Shown piece after piece: positions 23,418-33,948 of a stretch of 64,000 nt of DNA; the stretch's first letter is position 1, and each line of letters begins with the position of its first letter. The notes beneath the pieces are model-generated. The model did no database searches, had not been told where the DNA came from, and saw only the letters and a list, made by a program, of their open reading frames with translations. Origin of the DNA: an uncultured Oscillospiraceae bacterium (GTDB lineage: Bacteria; Bacillota; Clostridia; Oscillospirales; Oscillospiraceae); the NCBI GenBank assembly GCA_947585425.1, contig CANPWZ010000002.1, positions 62,001-126,000 on the forward strand, written 5' to 3'. Both the position numbers and the translations under genes were made by a program.

Positions 23418-24140
23418 ATGGAGAAGGCCATTATCGGCAAGAAGGTGGGCATGACCCAGATCTTCGACGACGCCGGCAAGGTCATCCCGGTCACCGTCAT
23501 CCAGGCGGGTCCCTGCACCGTGGTGCAGAAGAAGACCGAGGAAAAGGACGGCTACTCCGCCGTCCAGCTGGGATTTGAAGAAGTCCCCGAGCGCAAGCTC
23601 ACCAAGCCCGAGCTGGGCCACAGCAAGAAGGCCGGCAAGGCCCTGCGGGTCCTCAAGGAGTTCAAGCTGGACAATGCCGACAGCCTGAACGTGGGCGACG
23701 AGATCGACGCCACCGTGTTCGTCCCCGGCGACCGGGTGGACATCACCGGCATCAGCAAAGGCAAGGGGTTCCAGGGCTCCGTGAAGCGCTGCAACACCCA
23801 CATCCAGAAGATGACCCACGGCGGCGGCCCGGTCCACCGCCACTCCGGCTCCATGGGCTCCAGCACCGATCCCTCCCGCATCTTCAAGGGGAAGAACGGC
23901 GCCGGCCAGATGGGCAACGAGCAGGTCACCGTGATGAACCTGGACGTGGTCCAGGTGGACGAGGAGCTGGGCGTCATCGCCGTGCGCGGCGCGGTCCCCG
24001 GCCCCAAGGGCGGCGTGGTCGCCCTCCACAGCAGCGTGAAGAAGGTCTTTGAGAAGAAGGGCGCCGCCGGTATCAGCGTCAACCCGCAGAAGGCCTCCGC
24101 CCGCGTCAACCCGCAGAAGGCCTCTGCGCGTAACCGCTAA
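23418..24140 (+). CDS. rplC: Ribosomal protein uL3 with C-terminal repeat
   Basis: 240-aa large-subunit protein that helps start 50S assembly near the peptidyl transferase centre. Usual blocks [24 protein letters not shown] and HGSxxH-like [12 protein letters not shown] are present. The common bacterial length is about 205-215; here the C-terminus ends with VNPQKASAR written twice, from a 27-base tandem duplication. The overall fold is intact. Confidence 0.97.
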   Translation: MEKAIIGKKVGMTQIFDDAGKVIPVTVIQAGPCTVVQKKTEEKDGYSAVQLGFEEVPERKLTKPELGHSKKAGKALRVLKEFKLDNADSLNVGDEIDATVFVPGDRVDITGISKGKGFQGSVKRCNTHIQKMTHGGGPVHRHSGSMGSSTDPSRIFKGKNGAGQMGNEQVTVMNLDVVQVDEELGVIAVRGAVPGPKGGVVALHSSVKKVFEKKGAAGISVNPQKASARVNPQKASARNR

Positions 24141-24159
24141 GGAAAGGAGAGTGTGACAA

Positions 24160-24774
24160 ATGCCTAAAGCGAACCTTTACAACATGACCGGTAAGCAGAT
24201 CGGCGAGGTCGAGCTCTCCGAGGCCGTCTTCGGCATCGAGCCCAACGTCTCCGTCATGCACGACGCGGTCAAGAACCACCTGGCCAACTGCCGGCAGGGC
24301 ACCCAGAGCGCCCTCACCCGCGCGGAGGTGTCCGGCGGCGGCAGGAAGCCCTGGCGCCAGAAGGGCACCGGCCACGCCCGTCAGGGCAGCACCCGCGCCC
24401 CCCAGTGGACCCACGGCGGCATCGTGTTCGCCCCCAAGCCCCGGGATTACAGCTACACCCTCAACAAGAAGGTGCGCCGCCTGGCCCTGAAGTCCGCCCT
24501 GTCCGCCAAGGCCGCCTCCGGCGACGTGCTGGTGGTGGATAAGCTGGAGATGGGCGAGATCAAGACCAAGACCTTCGCCGGCTTCCTCAGCGCCGTCGAG
24601 TCCAAAAAGGCCCTGGTGGTCACCGCCTGCCCCAACGTGGTCAAGTCCGCCCGGAACATCCCCGGCGTGGTGACCAGCCCCGCCAACCTCATCAACGTGT
24701 ACGACATCGTCAACGCCAACCAGGTCATCATCGACCAGGGCGCGCTGGCCGTCATCGAGGAGGTGTTCGCGTAA
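24160..24774 (+). CDS. rplD: Ribosomal protein uL4
   Basis: 204-aa large-subunit protein with a long loop lining the exit tunnel; in some bacteria it represses its own operon. The loop block [31 protein letters not shown] is fully conserved, as is the [19 protein letters not shown] opening. Its stop overlaps the rplW start by one base (TAATG). Confidence 0.98.
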   Translation: MPKANLYNMTGKQIGEVELSEAVFGIEPNVSVMHDAVKNHLANCRQGTQSALTRAEVSGGGRKPWRQKGTGHARQGSTRAPQWTHGGIVFAPKPRDYSYTLNKKVRRLALKSALSAKAASGDVLVVDKLEMGEIKTKTFAGFLSAVESKKALVVTACPNVVKSARNIPGVVTSPANLINVYDIVNANQVIIDQGALAVIEEVFA

Positions 24775-25070
24775 TGAAGACCGCTTACGACATCATCAAG
24801 CGCCCCATCGTCACCGAACAGTCCATGGAGGCGGCTGCGGACAAGAAGTACACCTTCGAGGTCGCAAAGGACGCCAACAAGATCGAGATCGCCAAGGCCG
24901 TTGAGGAGATCTTCGGCGTGAAGGTGGCCAAGGTCAACACCCTGAACATGCAGGGCAAGGTCAAGCGCCAGGGCCGCTATCCCGAGGGCCGCCGGCCCGC
25001 CTGGAAGAAGGCCATGGTCACCCTGACCGCCGATTCCAAGTCCATCGAGTTCTTCGAGGGTATGGTGTAA
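24774..25070 (+). CDS. rplW: Ribosomal protein uL23
   Basis: 98-aa protein at the tunnel exit, docking site for trigger factor and SRP. Opening [18 protein letters not shown] and the central loop [20 protein letters not shown] are typical. Starts on the last base of the rplD stop, so it is translationally coupled. Confidence 0.97.
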   Translation: MKTAYDIIKRPIVTEQSMEAAADKKYTFEVAKDANKIEIAKAVEEIFGVKVAKVNTLNMQGKVKRQGRYPEGRRPAWKKAMVTLTADSKSIEFFEGMV

Positions 25071-25085
25071 GGAGGAGAATGAAGA

Positions 25086-25919
25086 ATGGCTATCAAGACT
25101 TATAAGCCCACGACGCCCTCCCGCCGCCACATGACTGTGTCCGCCTTCGAGGGCATCGATAAGAAGGCTCAGCCCGAGCGCTCCCTGCTGGAGCCGCTGA
25201 AGAAGCACGCCGGCCGCAACAGCTACGGCCGCATCACCGTCCGGCACAAGGGCGGCGCCAACCGCCGCAAGTACCGCGTGATCGACTTCAAGCGGGACAA
25301 GGCGGGCCACGCCACCGTCATCAACCTGCAGTACGATCCCAACCGCTCCGCCAACATCGCCCTGATCGAGTATGAGGACGGCGAGCGCCGCTACATTCTG
25401 GCCCCCGTTGGCCTGAAAGCGGGTAGCACCGTCACCACCGGCAGCGGCGCCGACATCCTGCCCGGCAACGCGCTGCCCATCGCGGAGATCCCCGTGGGCG
25501 AGATGATCCACTGCGTGGAGCTCTATCCCGGCAAGGGCGCCCAGCTTGTGCGCTCCGCCGGCACCGCCGCCCAGCTGATGGCCAAGGAGAACGGCATGGC
25601 CCAGGTCCGTCTGCCCTCCGGCGAGGTCCGGCTGGTCCGGGAGAACTGCTATGCCACCATCGGCCAGGTGGGCAACACCGACTGGGCCAACATCCACATC
25701 GGCAAGGCCGGCCGCAAGCGCCACATGGGCTGGCGGCCCACGGTGCGCGGCTCCGTCATGAACCCCAACGACCACCCCCACGGCGGCGGCGAGGGCAAGG
25801 CCCCCGTCGGCCGGCCCGGCCCCGTGACCCCCTGGGGCAAGCCCGCCATGGGTTACAAGACCCGCAAGAAGAAGAACCGCACCGATAAGTTCATTGTTCG
25901 GCGCCGCAACGGTAAGTAA
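25086..25919 (+). CDS. rplB: Ribosomal protein uL2
   Basis: 277-aa core large-subunit protein next to the peptidyl transferase centre. Signature [25 protein letters not shown] includes the conserved histidine of the HGGG loop. The C-terminus [15 protein letters not shown] is standard. GGAGG site before ATG. Confidence 0.98.
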   Translation: MAIKTYKPTTPSRRHMTVSAFEGIDKKAQPERSLLEPLKKHAGRNSYGRITVRHKGGANRRKYRVIDFKRDKAGHATVINLQYDPNRSANIALIEYEDGERRYILAPVGLKAGSTVTTGSGADILPGNALPIAEIPVGEMIHCVELYPGKGAQLVRSAGTAAQLMAKENGMAQVRLPSGEVRLVRENCYATIGQVGNTDWANIHIGKAGRKRHMGWRPTVRGSVMNPNDHPHGGGEGKAPVGRPGPVTPWGKPAMGYKTRKKKNRTDKFIVRRRNGK

Positions 25920-25933
25920 GGAGGGAGTTTGAA

Positions 25934-26206
25934 ATGAGCAGAAGCATCAAGAAAGGCCCGTTTTGCGCTCCCGAGCTGCTGAAGCGGGTAGACGAGATGA
26001 ACAAGAAGAACGAGAAGAAGGTGCTGAAGACCTGGAGCCGCGCCTCCACCATCTTCCCCTCCTTCGTGGGACACACCATCGCCGTCCACGACGGCCGCAA
26101 GCACGTCCCCGTGTACGTCACCGAGGACATGGTCGGCCACAAGCTGGGCGAGTTTGCCCCCACCCGGACCTTCCGGGGCCACTCGGGCAGCAAGACCGGC
26201 AAGTAA
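25934..26206 (+). CDS. rpsS: Ribosomal protein uS19
   Basis: 90-aa small-subunit head protein contacting bridge B1 and S13. [10 protein letters not shown] opening and [37 protein letters not shown], the family signature, are present. Fifteen-base gap to rplV. Confidence 0.98.
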   Translation: MSRSIKKGPFCAPELLKRVDEMNKKNEKKVLKTWSRASTIFPSFVGHTIAVHDGRKHVPVYVTEDMVGHKLGEFAPTRTFRGHSGSKTGK

Positions 26207-26220
26207 GGAGGAGATACAGA

Positions 26221-26562
26221 ATGGAAGCGAAAGCCACACTGAGATACATTCGTATCTCCCCCCGCAAGGTCGGCATCCTGTGCGACCAGATCCGCGGCAA
26301 GAGCGTGAAGGAGGCCAACGCCATCCTCTCCGTCATCCCCAAGGCCGCCTCCGAGCCTCTGGCCAAGCTGGTCAAGAGCGCCGCCGCCAACGCCGAGAAC
26401 AACCATCAGATGGACCCCGAGAAGCTGTACGTCGCCGAGACCTACGCCACTCCCGGCCCCATCATGAAGCGGTTTATGCCCCGGGCCAAGGGCCGCGCCT
26501 ACGGCATCAAGAAGCGCACCTCTCACATCACCGTGGTGCTGAAAGAAAAGGAGGCCAAGTAA
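26221..26562 (+). CDS. rplV: Ribosomal protein uL22
   Basis: 113-aa tunnel-lining large-subunit protein, site of macrolide-resistance changes. [23 protein letters not shown] opening and the beta-hairpin region [23 protein letters not shown] are intact. The track frame begins inside rpsS; ATG 26221, behind AAGGAGGAG, is the start. One base separates it from rpsC. Confidence 0.97.
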   Translation: MEAKATLRYIRISPRKVGILCDQIRGKSVKEANAILSVIPKAASEPLAKLVKSAAANAENNHQMDPEKLYVAETYATPGPIMKRFMPRAKGRAYGIKKRTSHITVVLKEKEAK

Positions 26563-26563
26563 T

Positions 26564-27421
26564 ATGGGACAGAAAGTCAATCCCCACGGCCTTCGCGTGG
26601 GCGTCATCAAGGACTGGGATTCCCGCTGGTATGCCCGTGACGAGAAGGTCGGCGACCTGATCGTCGAGGATTACAACCTGCGCCGGGAGCTGAAAAAGCG
26701 CCTGTACGCCGCCGGCGTGCCCAAGATCGAGATCGAGCGGGACAACGCCCGCATCCGCATCTACGTGCACTGCGCCCGCCCCGGCATGATCATCGGCAAG
26801 GGCGGCGAGGAGATCGAGAAGCTCCGCGCCGAGCTGGAGAAGCGCCTGGGCAAGACCGTGGTGCTGAACATCGTCGAGGTCCGCAACGCCGACATCGACG
26901 CCCAGCTCGTGGCCGAGAACATCGCCCAGCAGCTGGAGAAGCGCATCGCCTTCCGCCGGGCCATGAAGAACGCCATGGGCCGCGCCATGCGGATGGGCGC
27001 CCTGGGCATCAAGGTGCAGGTCTCCGGCCGTCTGAACGGCGCCGAGATCGCCCGCACCGAGCACTACCATGACGGCACCATCCCCCTGCAGACCCTCCGG
27101 GCCGACATCGAGTACGGCTTCACCGAGGCGGCCACCACCTATGGCCGCCTGGGCGTGAAGGTGTGGATCTACAAGGGCGAGGTCCTCACCCAGACCCTGC
27201 GCACCACCCCCCGCACCATTGACACCAAGAACTACAAAGAGCGCGAGCAGCGTCCCCGCCGGGACCGCCGGGACGGCGACCGCAGGGGCGGGTTCAACCG
27301 CCAGGGCGGCGACCGCCGTCAGGGCGGCGGCCAGGGCGGCTTCAACCGTCAGGGCGGCCAGGGCCAGGGCTTCAACCGCGGCCCCCGGCCCAGCGCGCCT
27401 AAGGAAGGAGGGGCCCAGTAA
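26564..27421 (+). CDS. rpsC: Ribosomal protein uS3 with Gly/Arg/Gln-rich tail
   Basis: 285-aa small-subunit protein at the mRNA entry tunnel, with KH domain [20 protein letters not shown] and the C-terminal S3 domain ending near [11 protein letters not shown]. Bacterial S3 is usually about 210-230 aa. Here an extra 60 residues follow, low-complexity and basic, with repeats of GGFNRQGG and [10 protein letters not shown]. Such tails occur in some Oscillospiraceae. An RNA-binding or phase-separating role is speculation. The stop overlaps rplP by one base. Confidence 0.97.
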   Translation: MGQKVNPHGLRVGVIKDWDSRWYARDEKVGDLIVEDYNLRRELKKRLYAAGVPKIEIERDNARIRIYVHCARPGMIIGKGGEEIEKLRAELEKRLGKTVVLNIVEVRNADIDAQLVAENIAQQLEKRIAFRRAMKNAMGRAMRMGALGIKVQVSGRLNGAEIARTEHYHDGTIPLQTLRADIEYGFTEAATTYGRLGVKVWIYKGEVLTQTLRTTPRTIDTKNYKEREQRPRRDRRDGDRRGGFNRQGGDRRQGGGQGGFNRQGGQGQGFNRGPRPSAPKEGGAQ

Positions 27422-27846
27422 TGCTTCTGCCCAAGAGAGTCAAGTACCGCCGGCAGCACCGCGGCCGTATGACCGGCACCGCCACCCGCGGTAATAAGGT
27501 CTCCTACGGCGAGTGGGGCCTGCAGGCCCTGGAGCCCGCCTGGATCACCGGCAATCAGATCGAGGCCGCCCGTGTGGCCATGACCCGTTACACCAAGCGC
27601 GGCGGCAAGGTCTGGATCAAGATCTTCCCCGACAAGCCCGTGACCAAGAAGGCCCTGGGTACCCGTATGGGCTCCGGTAAAGGCGCCCCCGAGTACTGGA
27701 TCGCCGTGGTCAAGCCCGAGCGCGTCATGTTCGAGATCGCCGGCGTCCCCGAGGAGACCGCCCGCGAGGCCCTGCGTCTGGCCAGCCACAAGCTGCCCAT
27801 CAAGTGCAGGATCGTGAAGAAAGAGATCGAGAATGGTGGTGAATGA
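27421..27846 (+). CDS. rplP: Ribosomal protein uL16
   Basis: 141-aa large-subunit protein at the A-site tRNA elbow. [19 protein letters not shown] opening, [10 protein letters not shown]-like [13 protein letters not shown], and the C-terminal [15 protein letters not shown] are standard. It starts in the rpsC stop (TAATG), so translation is coupled. Confidence 0.98.
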   Translation: MLLPKRVKYRRQHRGRMTGTATRGNKVSYGEWGLQALEPAWITGNQIEAARVAMTRYTKRGGKVWIKIFPDKPVTKKALGTRMGSGKGAPEYWIAVVKPERVMFEIAGVPEETAREALRLASHKLPIKCRIVKKEIENGGE

Positions 27847-28040
27847 AGATGAAAGCGAACGAGATCCGTAAAATGAGCGCCACTGAGCTGGAGAGCAAGC
27901 TGGTGGATCTGAAGAAGGACCTGTTCAACCTCCGTCTTCAGCACGCCACCAACCAGCTGGACAACCCCATCCGCATCGCTGAGGTCCGCAAGGACATCGC
28001 CCGCGTGAAGACCATCCTGCGTGAGCAGCAGGGCCGATAA
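27843..28040 (+). CDS. rpmC: Ribosomal protein uL29
   Basis: 65-aa helical hairpin protein at the tunnel exit near L23. The family motif [23 protein letters not shown] is present. Start ATG 27843 overlaps the rplP stop by 4 bases; an ATG two codons later is possible. Confidence 0.96.
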   Translation: MKMKANEIRKMSATELESKLVDLKKDLFNLRLQHATNQLDNPIRIAEVRKDIARVKTILREQQGR

Positions 28041-28053
28041 GGAGGAGTAGGAC

Positions 28054-28314
28054 ATGGAAAACAGAACTTCTTCCCGCAAGACCAGAGTCGGCCTGGTGGT
28101 TTCGGACAAGATGGACAAGACCGTGGTGGTCGCCATCGCCGACCGCGTGGCCCATCCTCTGTACAAGAAGATCGTCAAGCGGACCTATAAACTGAAGGCC
28201 CACGACGAGAACAACCAGTGCGGCGTGGGCGACCGCGTCCGCGTGATGGAGACCCGCCCCCTGTCCAAGGACAAGCGCTGGCGCGTGGTCGAGATCATTG
28301 AGAAGGCCAAGTAA
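28054..28314 (+). CDS. rpsQ: Ribosomal protein uS17
   Basis: 86-aa primary 16S rRNA-binding OB-fold protein. [16 protein letters not shown] and [23 protein letters not shown] are the conserved strands. GGAGGAG lies before ATG. Confidence 0.97.
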   Translation: MENRTSSRKTRVGLVVSDKMDKTVVVAIADRVAHPLYKKIVKRTYKLKAHDENNQCGVGDRVRVMETRPLSKDKRWRVVEIIEKAK

Positions 28315-28328
28315 GGAGGTGCCAGAGT

Positions 28329-28697
28329 ATGATTCAGGAAGAAACCTATCTGAAGGTTGCTGACAACACCGGCGCCAAGGAGATCAAGACCATCCGCGTG
28401 CTGGGCGGCTCCAAGCGCCGCTTCGGCAACATCGGCGACGTGGTGGTCGCCTCTGTCCGCAAGGCCCAGCCCGGCGGCCAGGTGAAGAAGGGCGAGGTCG
28501 TCCGCGCCGTGATCGTGCGCTCCAGCCGGGGCGTGCGCAGGGCCGACGGCTCCTACGTTCGGTTCGACGACAACGCCGCCGTCCTCATCCGCGAGGACAA
28601 GAACCCCCGGGGCACCCGCATCTTTGGCCCGGTGGCCCGCGAGCTGCGTGACAAGGATTACATGAAGATCCTGTCTCTGGCTCCCGAAGTGCTGTAA
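28329..28697 (+). CDS. rplN: Ribosomal protein uL14
   Basis: 122-aa large-subunit interface protein, near full conservation. [42 protein letters not shown] and [28 protein letters not shown] are the family blocks. Confidence 0.98.
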   Translation: MIQEETYLKVADNTGAKEIKTIRVLGGSKRRFGNIGDVVVASVRKAQPGGQVKKGEVVRAVIVRSSRGVRRADGSYVRFDDNAAVLIREDKNPRGTRIFGPVARELRDKDYMKILSLAPEVL

Positions 28698-28714
28698 GGG
28701 AGGAGCGAACGAGT

Positions 28715-29020
28715 ATGAACATCAAGACGAACGATACCGTCGTGGTCCTCTCCGGCAAGGACAAGGGCAAGCAGGGCAAAGTGATGTCCGTCGATCCCAA
28801 GTCCGGCAAGGCCATCGTGGAGAAGGTCAACGTGGCCACCAAGCACCAGAAGCCCCGCCGTCAGGGCGAAGAGGGCGGCATCATCTCCAAGGAGACCCCC
28901 ATCTACGCCAGCAAGCTGATGACCGTCTGCCCCAAGTGCGGCAAGCCCACCCGGGTGGCCCACAAGGTGGAGGACGGCAAGAAGGTCCGCGTGTGCAAGC
29001 ATTGCGGCGCCGAGATCTGA
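28715..29020 (+). CDS. rplX: Ribosomal protein uL24
   Basis: 101-aa assembly-initiator protein of the 50S subunit with a KOW domain (DTVVVLSGKDKGKQGKVMSV). The C-terminal part has CPKCGKPTRVAHKVEDGKKVRVCKHCG, a zinc-ribbon form with two CxxC pairs, the zinc-binding version of the protein. Confidence 0.97.
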   Translation: MNIKTNDTVVVLSGKDKGKQGKVMSVDPKSGKAIVEKVNVATKHQKPRRQGEEGGIISKETPIYASKLMTVCPKCGKPTRVAHKVEDGKKVRVCKHCGAEI

Positions 29021-29040
29021 GAGAGGAGGAGTGATTGAAC

Positions 29041-29643
29041 ATGGCTGAGAAGAAAGCGAAGGCCGCCGAGGCCCCCGTGGAGCCCGCCGCCAAGAAGGTC
29101 CCTAACCTGAAGGCGAAGTACCAGTCCGAGGTCGCTCCCGCTCTGATGCAGAAGTTCGGCTACAAGTCCGTGATGGAGATCCCCCGGATCGACAAGATCG
29201 TGGTCAACTGCGGCTGCGGCGAGGCCCGGGACAACGCCAAGGTGCTGGACGCCGTGGTCACCGACCTGGGCGCCATCACCGGCCAGAAGCCCGTCATCAC
29301 CAAGGCCAAGAAGTCCGTGGCCAACTTCAAGCTCCGCGAGGGCATGCCCATTGGCGCCAAGGTGACGCTCCGCCAGGACAAGATGTGGGAGTTCATGGAC
29401 CGCCTGTTCAACGTGGCCCTGCCCCGCGTCCGCGACTTCCGCGGCATCAATCCCAACGCCTTCGACGGCCGCGGCAACTACGCCCTGGGCCTGAAGGAGC
29501 AGCTGATCTTCCCCGAGATCGAGTACGACAAGATCGACAAGATCCGCGGCCTGGACGTGGTCATCACCACCACCGCCAAGACCGACGAGGAGGCCAAGGA
29601 GCTGCTGACGCTCCTGGGCGCTCCCTTCACCACCAACGGCTGA
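29041..29643 (+). CDS. rplE: Ribosomal protein uL5
   Basis: 200-aa 5S rRNA-binding protein of the central protuberance. The core [34 protein letters not shown] is standard, but about 20 Lys/Ala/Glu/Pro-rich residues precede it, an N-terminal extension not usual in the family. The track begins at TTG 29035; ATG 29041, 7 bases behind GAGGAGGAGTG, is preferred. Confidence 0.96.
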   Translation: MAEKKAKAAEAPVEPAAKKVPNLKAKYQSEVAPALMQKFGYKSVMEIPRIDKIVVNCGCGEARDNAKVLDAVVTDLGAITGQKPVITKAKKSVANFKLREGMPIGAKVTLRQDKMWEFMDRLFNVALPRVRDFRGINPNAFDGRGNYALGLKEQLIFPEIEYDKIDKIRGLDVVITTTAKTDEEAKELLTLLGAPFTTNG

Positions 29644-29659
29644 GAAGGAGGAAACAGCT

Positions 29660-29845
29660 ATGGCTAAGAAATCTATGATTCTCAAGCAGCAGGCTGAGCC
29701 CAAGTTCTCCAGCCGCCGCTACAACCGCTGCAAGATCTGCGGCCGCCCCCACGCCTACCTGCGGAACTACGGCATCTGCCGTATCTGCTTCCGCGAGCTG
29801 GCTTACAAAGGGCAAATCCCGGGCGTCAAGAAGGCGTCCTGGTAA
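29660..29845 (+). CDS. rpsZ: Ribosomal protein uS14, zinc-binding type
   Basis: 61-aa zinc form of S14 in the small-subunit head, with two CxxC pairs (CKIC and CRIC) as in B. subtilis Rps[13 protein letters not shown] opening and [34 protein letters not shown] are conserved. A long structured gap follows before rpsH. Confidence 0.98.
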   Translation: MAKKSMILKQQAEPKFSSRRYNRCKICGRPHAYLRNYGICRICFRELAYKGQIPGVKKASW

Positions 29846-30085
29846 ATTTCATGGTAACTCGTCCAAGGCGGGAGCTTGCTCCCGCCTATGGGCCTGTTAT
29901 ACGGGCCCGTCGAAACGACGCGGAAACGGGCCTGTTTCCGGAGGGCTGACCCATCCCCGGAGCAAAACGAGACCCCCAGCGCGGGAAAAGACGGATAACA
30001 GGTCGGGGGACCTTTACCTGGCTCCCGATACCTTTCCGCCTGTACGGATGGAATTTCCGTAATCTGAATAGGAGGTAAAAATCTC
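29846..30085 (+). promoter_or_regulatory. Structured 240-base spacer between rpsZ and rpsH
   Basis: Holds an 8-bp hairpin GGCGGGAG-CTTG-CTCCCGCC (29867-29886). A three-segment switch-like array follows: GGCCCGT (29904-29910) can pair either with upstream GGGCC (29890-29894) or with downstream ACGGGCC (29926-29932). A small stem TACGGA/TCCGTA (30043-30061) lies before the rpsH binding site. No ORF fits. Autogenous control of the downstream genes is a reasonable guess. Confidence 0.45.
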
Positions 30086-30487
30086 ATGCAAATCACCGAT
30101 CCCATTGCGGATATGCTGACCCGCATCCGCAACGCGAACAACGCCAAGCATGACACCGTGGATGTTCCCGCTTCCAACATGAAGAAGGCCATCGCCCAGA
30201 TCCTGTTGGATGAAGGCTATATCAAGAACTTCCAGAACATCAGCGACGGCAAGCAGGGCGTGATCCGCATCACCCTGAAGTATCAGCAGCCCGGCAAGGA
30301 GAAGGTCATCTCCGGCCTGCGGCGGGTGTCCAAGCCCGGCCTGCGGGTGTACGCCGGCGCCGAGGAGCTGCCCCGCGTGCTCCGCGGCCTCGGCATCGCC
30401 ATCGTGTCCACGTCCAAGGGCGTCATGACCGACAAGAAGGCCCGCGAGGCCCACGTCGGCGGCGAAGTCCTGGCGTTCGTGTGGTAA
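30086..30487 (+). CDS. rpsH: Ribosomal protein uS8
   Basis: 133-aa primary 16S-binding protein; in E. coli it represses the spc operon. [26 protein letters not shown] and the C-terminal [26 protein letters not shown] are the family signatures. Preceded by the structured spacer noted separately. Confidence 0.98.
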   Translation: MQITDPIADMLTRIRNANNAKHDTVDVPASNMKKAIAQILLDEGYIKNFQNISDGKQGVIRITLKYQQPGKEKVISGLRRVSKPGLRVYAGAEELPRVLRGLGIAIVSTSKGVMTDKKAREAHVGGEVLAFVW

Positions 30488-30500
30488 GGAGGGTATAGGA

Positions 30501-31046
30501 ATGTCGAGAATTGGCAGAGCTCCTATTGCCGTCCCCGCCGGCGTGGACGTCAAAGTGGAGGACAACAACGTTGTCACCGTGAAGGGCCCCAAGGGCACCC
30601 TCACCCAGCAGCTCCACCCCAGCATGACCATCAATCAGGACGGCAATGTGATCCACGTCGCCCGTCCCAACGACCTGAAGGAGAGCCGCTCTCTCCACGG
30701 CCTGACCCGCAGCCTGCTCCACAACATGGTGGTGGGCGTCACCGAGGGCTTCAAGAAGACCCTGGACGTGAACGGCGTCGGCTACCGTGTGGCCATGGAG
30801 GGCGGCAAGCTGGTGATGAACCTGGGCTACTCCCATCAGGTCACCATGGAGGCTCCCGCTGGCATCACCATCGAGACCCCCAACCCCAACCAGATCGTGA
30901 TCTCCGGCGCTGACAAGCAGCTGGTGGGCCAGTTCGCCGCCAACGTCCGCGAGAAGCGTCCTCCCGAGCCGTACAAGGGCAAGGGCATCAAGTATTCCGA
31001 CGAGGTCATCCGCCGCAAGGTGGGCAAGACCGGCGTCAAGAAGTGA
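30501..31046 (+). CDS. rplF: Ribosomal protein uL6
   Basis: 181-aa protein near the sarcin-ricin loop, two tandem L6 folds. [14 protein letters not shown] opening and [25 protein letters not shown], the typical C-terminal signature, are present. Confidence 0.98.
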   Translation: MSRIGRAPIAVPAGVDVKVEDNNVVTVKGPKGTLTQQLHPSMTINQDGNVIHVARPNDLKESRSLHGLTRSLLHNMVVGVTEGFKKTLDVNGVGYRVAMEGGKLVMNLGYSHQVTMEAPAGITIETPNPNQIVISGADKQLVGQFAANVREKRPPEPYKGKGIKYSDEVIRRKVGKTGVKK

Positions 31047-31064
31047 TAAGGAGGTGTGCCGATT

Positions 31065-31424
31065 ATGATCAACCGTCCCAATACCAAGGCTCAGCGCCTG
31101 CACCGTCATAAGCGGGTCCGCGGGAAAGTGTCCGGCACCCCCGAGCGTCCCCGTCTCAACGTGTTCCGCAGCGAGACCAACATCTATGCCCAGGTCATCG
31201 ACGACACCACGGGCAAGACCCTGGCCTCCGCTTCCTCTCTGGAGAAGGATTTCTCCTGCGACGGCACCAAGACCGACGCCGCCAAGAAGGTCGGCGAGCT
31301 GGTGGCCGAGCGGGCCAAGGCCAAGGGCATCGAGGCTGTCGTGTTCGACCGCGGCGGCTATCTGTACCACGGCCGCGTGAAGGCCCTGGCCGAGGGCGCC
31401 CGTGAGGGCGGCCTGCAGTTCTGA
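31065..31424 (+). CDS. rplR: Ribosomal protein uL18
   Basis: 119-aa 5S rRNA-binding protein. [23 protein letters not shown] and [29 protein letters not shown] are conserved. The track starts at GTG 31056 inside the AAGGAGGTG; ATG 31065 is the proper start. Confidence 0.97.
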   Translation: MINRPNTKAQRLHRHKRVRGKVSGTPERPRLNVFRSETNIYAQVIDDTTGKTLASASSLEKDFSCDGTKTDAAKKVGELVAERAKAKGIEAVVFDRGGYLYHGRVKALAEGAREGGLQF

Positions 31425-31444
31425 GAGAGGAGGAAAAACAAGCT

Positions 31445-31942
31445 ATGCCTAGATTTGAAAGAGAACCCAAGGAATATGTGGAGAAGGTCGTGTACCTGAA
31501 CCGCGTTTCCAAGACCGTCAAGGGCGGCCGCGTGGCCAAGTTCTCCGCTCTGGTCGTCGTGGGCGACGAGAAGGGCAAGGTGGGCTACGGCCTGGGCAAG
31601 GCCGCCGAGGTGGCCGAGGCCATCCGCAAGGGCATCGAGGACGCCAAGAAGAACATGGTGACCGTCACCCTGTCCGGCACCACCATCCCCCATGAGATCA
31701 TCGGCGAGTTCGGGGCCGGCCGCGTCCTCCTCAAGCCCGCCAGCAAGGGCACCGGCATCATCGCCGGCGGCCCCGTCCGCGCCGTCATGGAGGCCGCGGG
31801 CGTGTCCGACATCCGCGCCAAGTGCCTGCGCACCAACAACCCCCAGAACGTGGTGGCCGCCACCATGGAGGGCCTCAAGGCCCTGCGGAGCCCCGCCGAG
31901 GTGGCCCGCATCCGGGGCAAGAGCGTGGAAGAGATCATTTAA
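31445..31942 (+). CDS. rpsE: Ribosomal protein uS5
   Basis: 165-aa decoding-fidelity protein of the mRNA entry tunnel. [39 protein letters not shown] is the S5 signature, followed by the conserved [33 protein letters not shown]. Confidence 0.98.
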   Translation: MPRFEREPKEYVEKVVYLNRVSKTVKGGRVAKFSALVVVGDEKGKVGYGLGKAAEVAEAIRKGIEDAKKNMVTVTLSGTTIPHEIIGEFGAGRVLLKPASKGTGIIAGGPVRAVMEAAGVSDIRAKCLRTNNPQNVVAATMEGLKALRSPAEVARIRGKSVEEII

Positions 31943-31956
31943 GGAGGCGCGCGACA

Positions 31957-32142
31957 ATGGCTAAAACGATCAACATCAAGCTCGTCAAGAGCCTGAACGG
32001 GCGCCTGGCCAAGCACAAGGCCACCGCGGCGGCCCTGGGTCTGCACAAGATCGGCGACACCACCGTGCAGCCCGACAACGAGGCCACCCGCGGCAAGATC
32101 GCCCACATCGGTTACCTGCTCCAGGTCACCGAGAACGCCTAA
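31957..32142 (+). CDS. rpmD: Ribosomal protein uL30
   Basis: 61-aa small large-subunit protein; [33 protein letters not shown] is the family core. The longer track frame runs through rpsE; ATG 31957, 6 bases from AAGGAGG, is used. Confidence 0.96.
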   Translation: MAKTINIKLVKSLNGRLAKHKATAAALGLHKIGDTTVQPDNEATRGKIAHIGYLLQVTENA

Positions 32143-32155
32143 GGAGGTGCCACAC

Positions 32156-32596
32156 ATGAATCTGCATGATCTGTCTCCCGCCGCCGGCTCCACTCACGTG
32201 GCCAAGCGCAAGGGCCGCGGCATCGGCACCGGCAACGGCAAGACCGCCGGCCGCGGACACAAGGGCCAGTGGGCCCGCTCCGGCGGCGGCGTCCGCATCG
32301 GGTTTGAGGGCGGCCAGATGCCTCTGGCCCGCCGGCTGCCCAAGCGGGGCTTCAACAACATCTTCGCCAAGCGGCTGGAGACCATCAACGTCTCCGCGCT
32401 GAACAAGTTTGAGGACGGCGCCACTGTCGACGCCGCCGCGCTGCTGGACAAGGGCATCCTGTCCAAGTGCGAGTACGGCGTGAAGGTGCTGGGCAACGGC
32501 GAGGTCACCAAAAAGCTCACCGTCCGCGCGTCCGCCTTCTCCGCCTCCGCCAAAGAGAAGATCGAAAAGGCGGGCGGTTCGGCGGAGGTGATCTGA
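32156..32596 (+). CDS. rplO: Ribosomal protein uL15
   Basis: 146-aa late-assembly protein of the 50S subunit. [38 protein letters not shown] is the typical Gly/Arg-rich N-terminus; GGFNNIFA-like [21 protein letters not shown] follows. The start is ATG 32156, not GTG 32147. Confidence 0.97.
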   Translation: MNLHDLSPAAGSTHVAKRKGRGIGTGNGKTAGRGHKGQWARSGGGVRIGFEGGQMPLARRLPKRGFNNIFAKRLETINVSALNKFEDGATVDAAALLDKGILSKCEYGVKVLGNGEVTKKLTVRASAFSASAKEKIEKAGGSAEVI

Positions 32597-32597
32597 G

Positions 32598-33932
32598 ATG
32601 TTTCAGACGATCCGTAACGCCTGGCGCGTCCCGGAGCTGCGGGGCAAGCTGATCTTCACCATCTTCGCGCTGCTGATCTTCCGGCTGGGCGCCTGCATCC
32701 CGGTGCCCTTCATCGACACCGAGACCCTGGGCCAGTATATGAGCCAGCAGTCGGCCAGCATCTTCGGCCTGCTGAACGTCATGAGCGGCGACGCCTTTAT
32801 GTACGCCACCGTGTTCGCCCTGGGCATCCAGCCCTATATCAACAGCTCCATCATCGTGCAGCTGCTGACCATCGCCATTCCCGCCCTGGAGCGCATGGCC
32901 AAGGACGAGGGCGAGGAGGGCAAGAAGAAGATCGCCGCCATCACCCGGTACGCCACCGTGGCCATCGCCCTGATCCAGGCCTTCGGCTACTACACCATGA
33001 TCAACTACTACGGTGTGGTCACCGTGAAGGGCGTCTGGCCCGCCATCGTCATCATCGCCGCCTTTGTGGCCGGCTCCGCCTTCGTCATGTGGCTGGGCGA
33101 GCAGATCACCGAGTTCGGCATCGGCAACGGCATCTCCATCGTCCTGTTCGCGGGCATCGTGTCCCGCGGACCCGCCATGGTCAACAACATCATCAACGGG
33201 GTGCAGAACTGGGCCGCCGGCGGCGACCCGCAGACCTACAGCGTCCTGGCGCCCTGGTTCATCCCGCTGATCGTCGTCGGCCTGCTGCTGCTCACCGCCC
33301 TCGTGGTGTTCATCGACAACGCCGAGCGGCGCATCCCCGTGCAGTACGCCAAGCGGGTGGTGGGCCGGAAGATGTACGGTGGCCAGTCCAGCCATATCCC
33401 CATCAAGGTGAACATGGCCGGCGTGCTGCCCATCATCTTCGCCCAGGCCATCGCCTCCATCCCGGCCACCATCGGCTCCTTCGTGCCGTCGGCCCAGACG
33501 GAGGGCACCGGCTGGTACAATTTCCTGCACTTCTTTAAGACCACCGGCCTGCCTTACTGCATCGTCTACTTCCTGCTGATCATCGCGTTCAGCTACTTCT
33601 ACAACACCATCCAGTTCAACCCCGTTGAGGTGGCCAACAACCTGAAGAAGAACGGCGGCTTCGTGCCCGGCTTCCGGCCCGGCAAGCCCACCAGCGACTT
33701 CCTCTCCCGGGTCATCTCCCGCATCACCCTGTTCGGCGCCCTGTTCCTGGCCGTCGTCGCCCTGCTGCCCGCCATCACGGGCAACATCATGGAGGCCGCC
33801 AAGAGCTCCGCCGGCAGCAGCCTGGCCATCGGCGGCACCTCCATCATCATCGTGGTGGGCGTCGCGCTGGAGACCGTGAAGGCCCTGGAGGCCCAGCTGA
33901 TGATGCGGCACTACAAGGGCTTCCTTGAGTGA
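32598..33932 (+). CDS. secY: Preprotein translocase subunit SecY
   Basis: 444-aa channel-forming subunit of the Sec translocon with ten membrane helices. The [13 protein letters not shown] segment in TM1, the [17 protein letters not shown] plug/TM2 block, and [10 protein letters not shown]-like [20 protein letters not shown] match the family. The cytoplasmic loop [33 protein letters not shown] binds SecA and ribosomes. One base after rplO. Confidence 0.98.
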   Translation: MFQTIRNAWRVPELRGKLIFTIFALLIFRLGACIPVPFIDTETLGQYMSQQSASIFGLLNVMSGDAFMYATVFALGIQPYINSSIIVQLLTIAIPALERMAKDEGEEGKKKIAAITRYATVAIALIQAFGYYTMINYYGVVTVKGVWPAIVIIAAFVAGSAFVMWLGEQITEFGIGNGISIVLFAGIVSRGPAMVNNIINGVQNWAAGGDPQTYSVLAPWFIPLIVVGLLLLTALVVFIDNAERRIPVQYAKRVVGRKMYGGQSSHIPIKVNMAGVLPIIFAQAIASIPATIGSFVPSAQTEGTGWYNFLHFFKTTGLPYCIVYFLLIIAFSYFYNTIQFNPVEVANNLKKNGGFVPGFRPGKPTSDFLSRVISRITLFGALFLAVVALLPAITGNIMEAAKSSAGSSLAIGGTSIIIVVGVALETVKALEAQLMMRHYKGFLE

Positions 33933-33948
33933 GCATGAGGTGAGCTAT

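Noticed and set aside
24078-24131. CRISPR or repeat-array reading of the duplicated rplC end
   Set aside because: Only two in-frame copies without spacers; a simple tandem duplication.
33925-33948. TTG start of adk in the ORF track
   Set aside because: Would overlap secY and lacks a ribosome binding site; ATG 33949 matches the family start.
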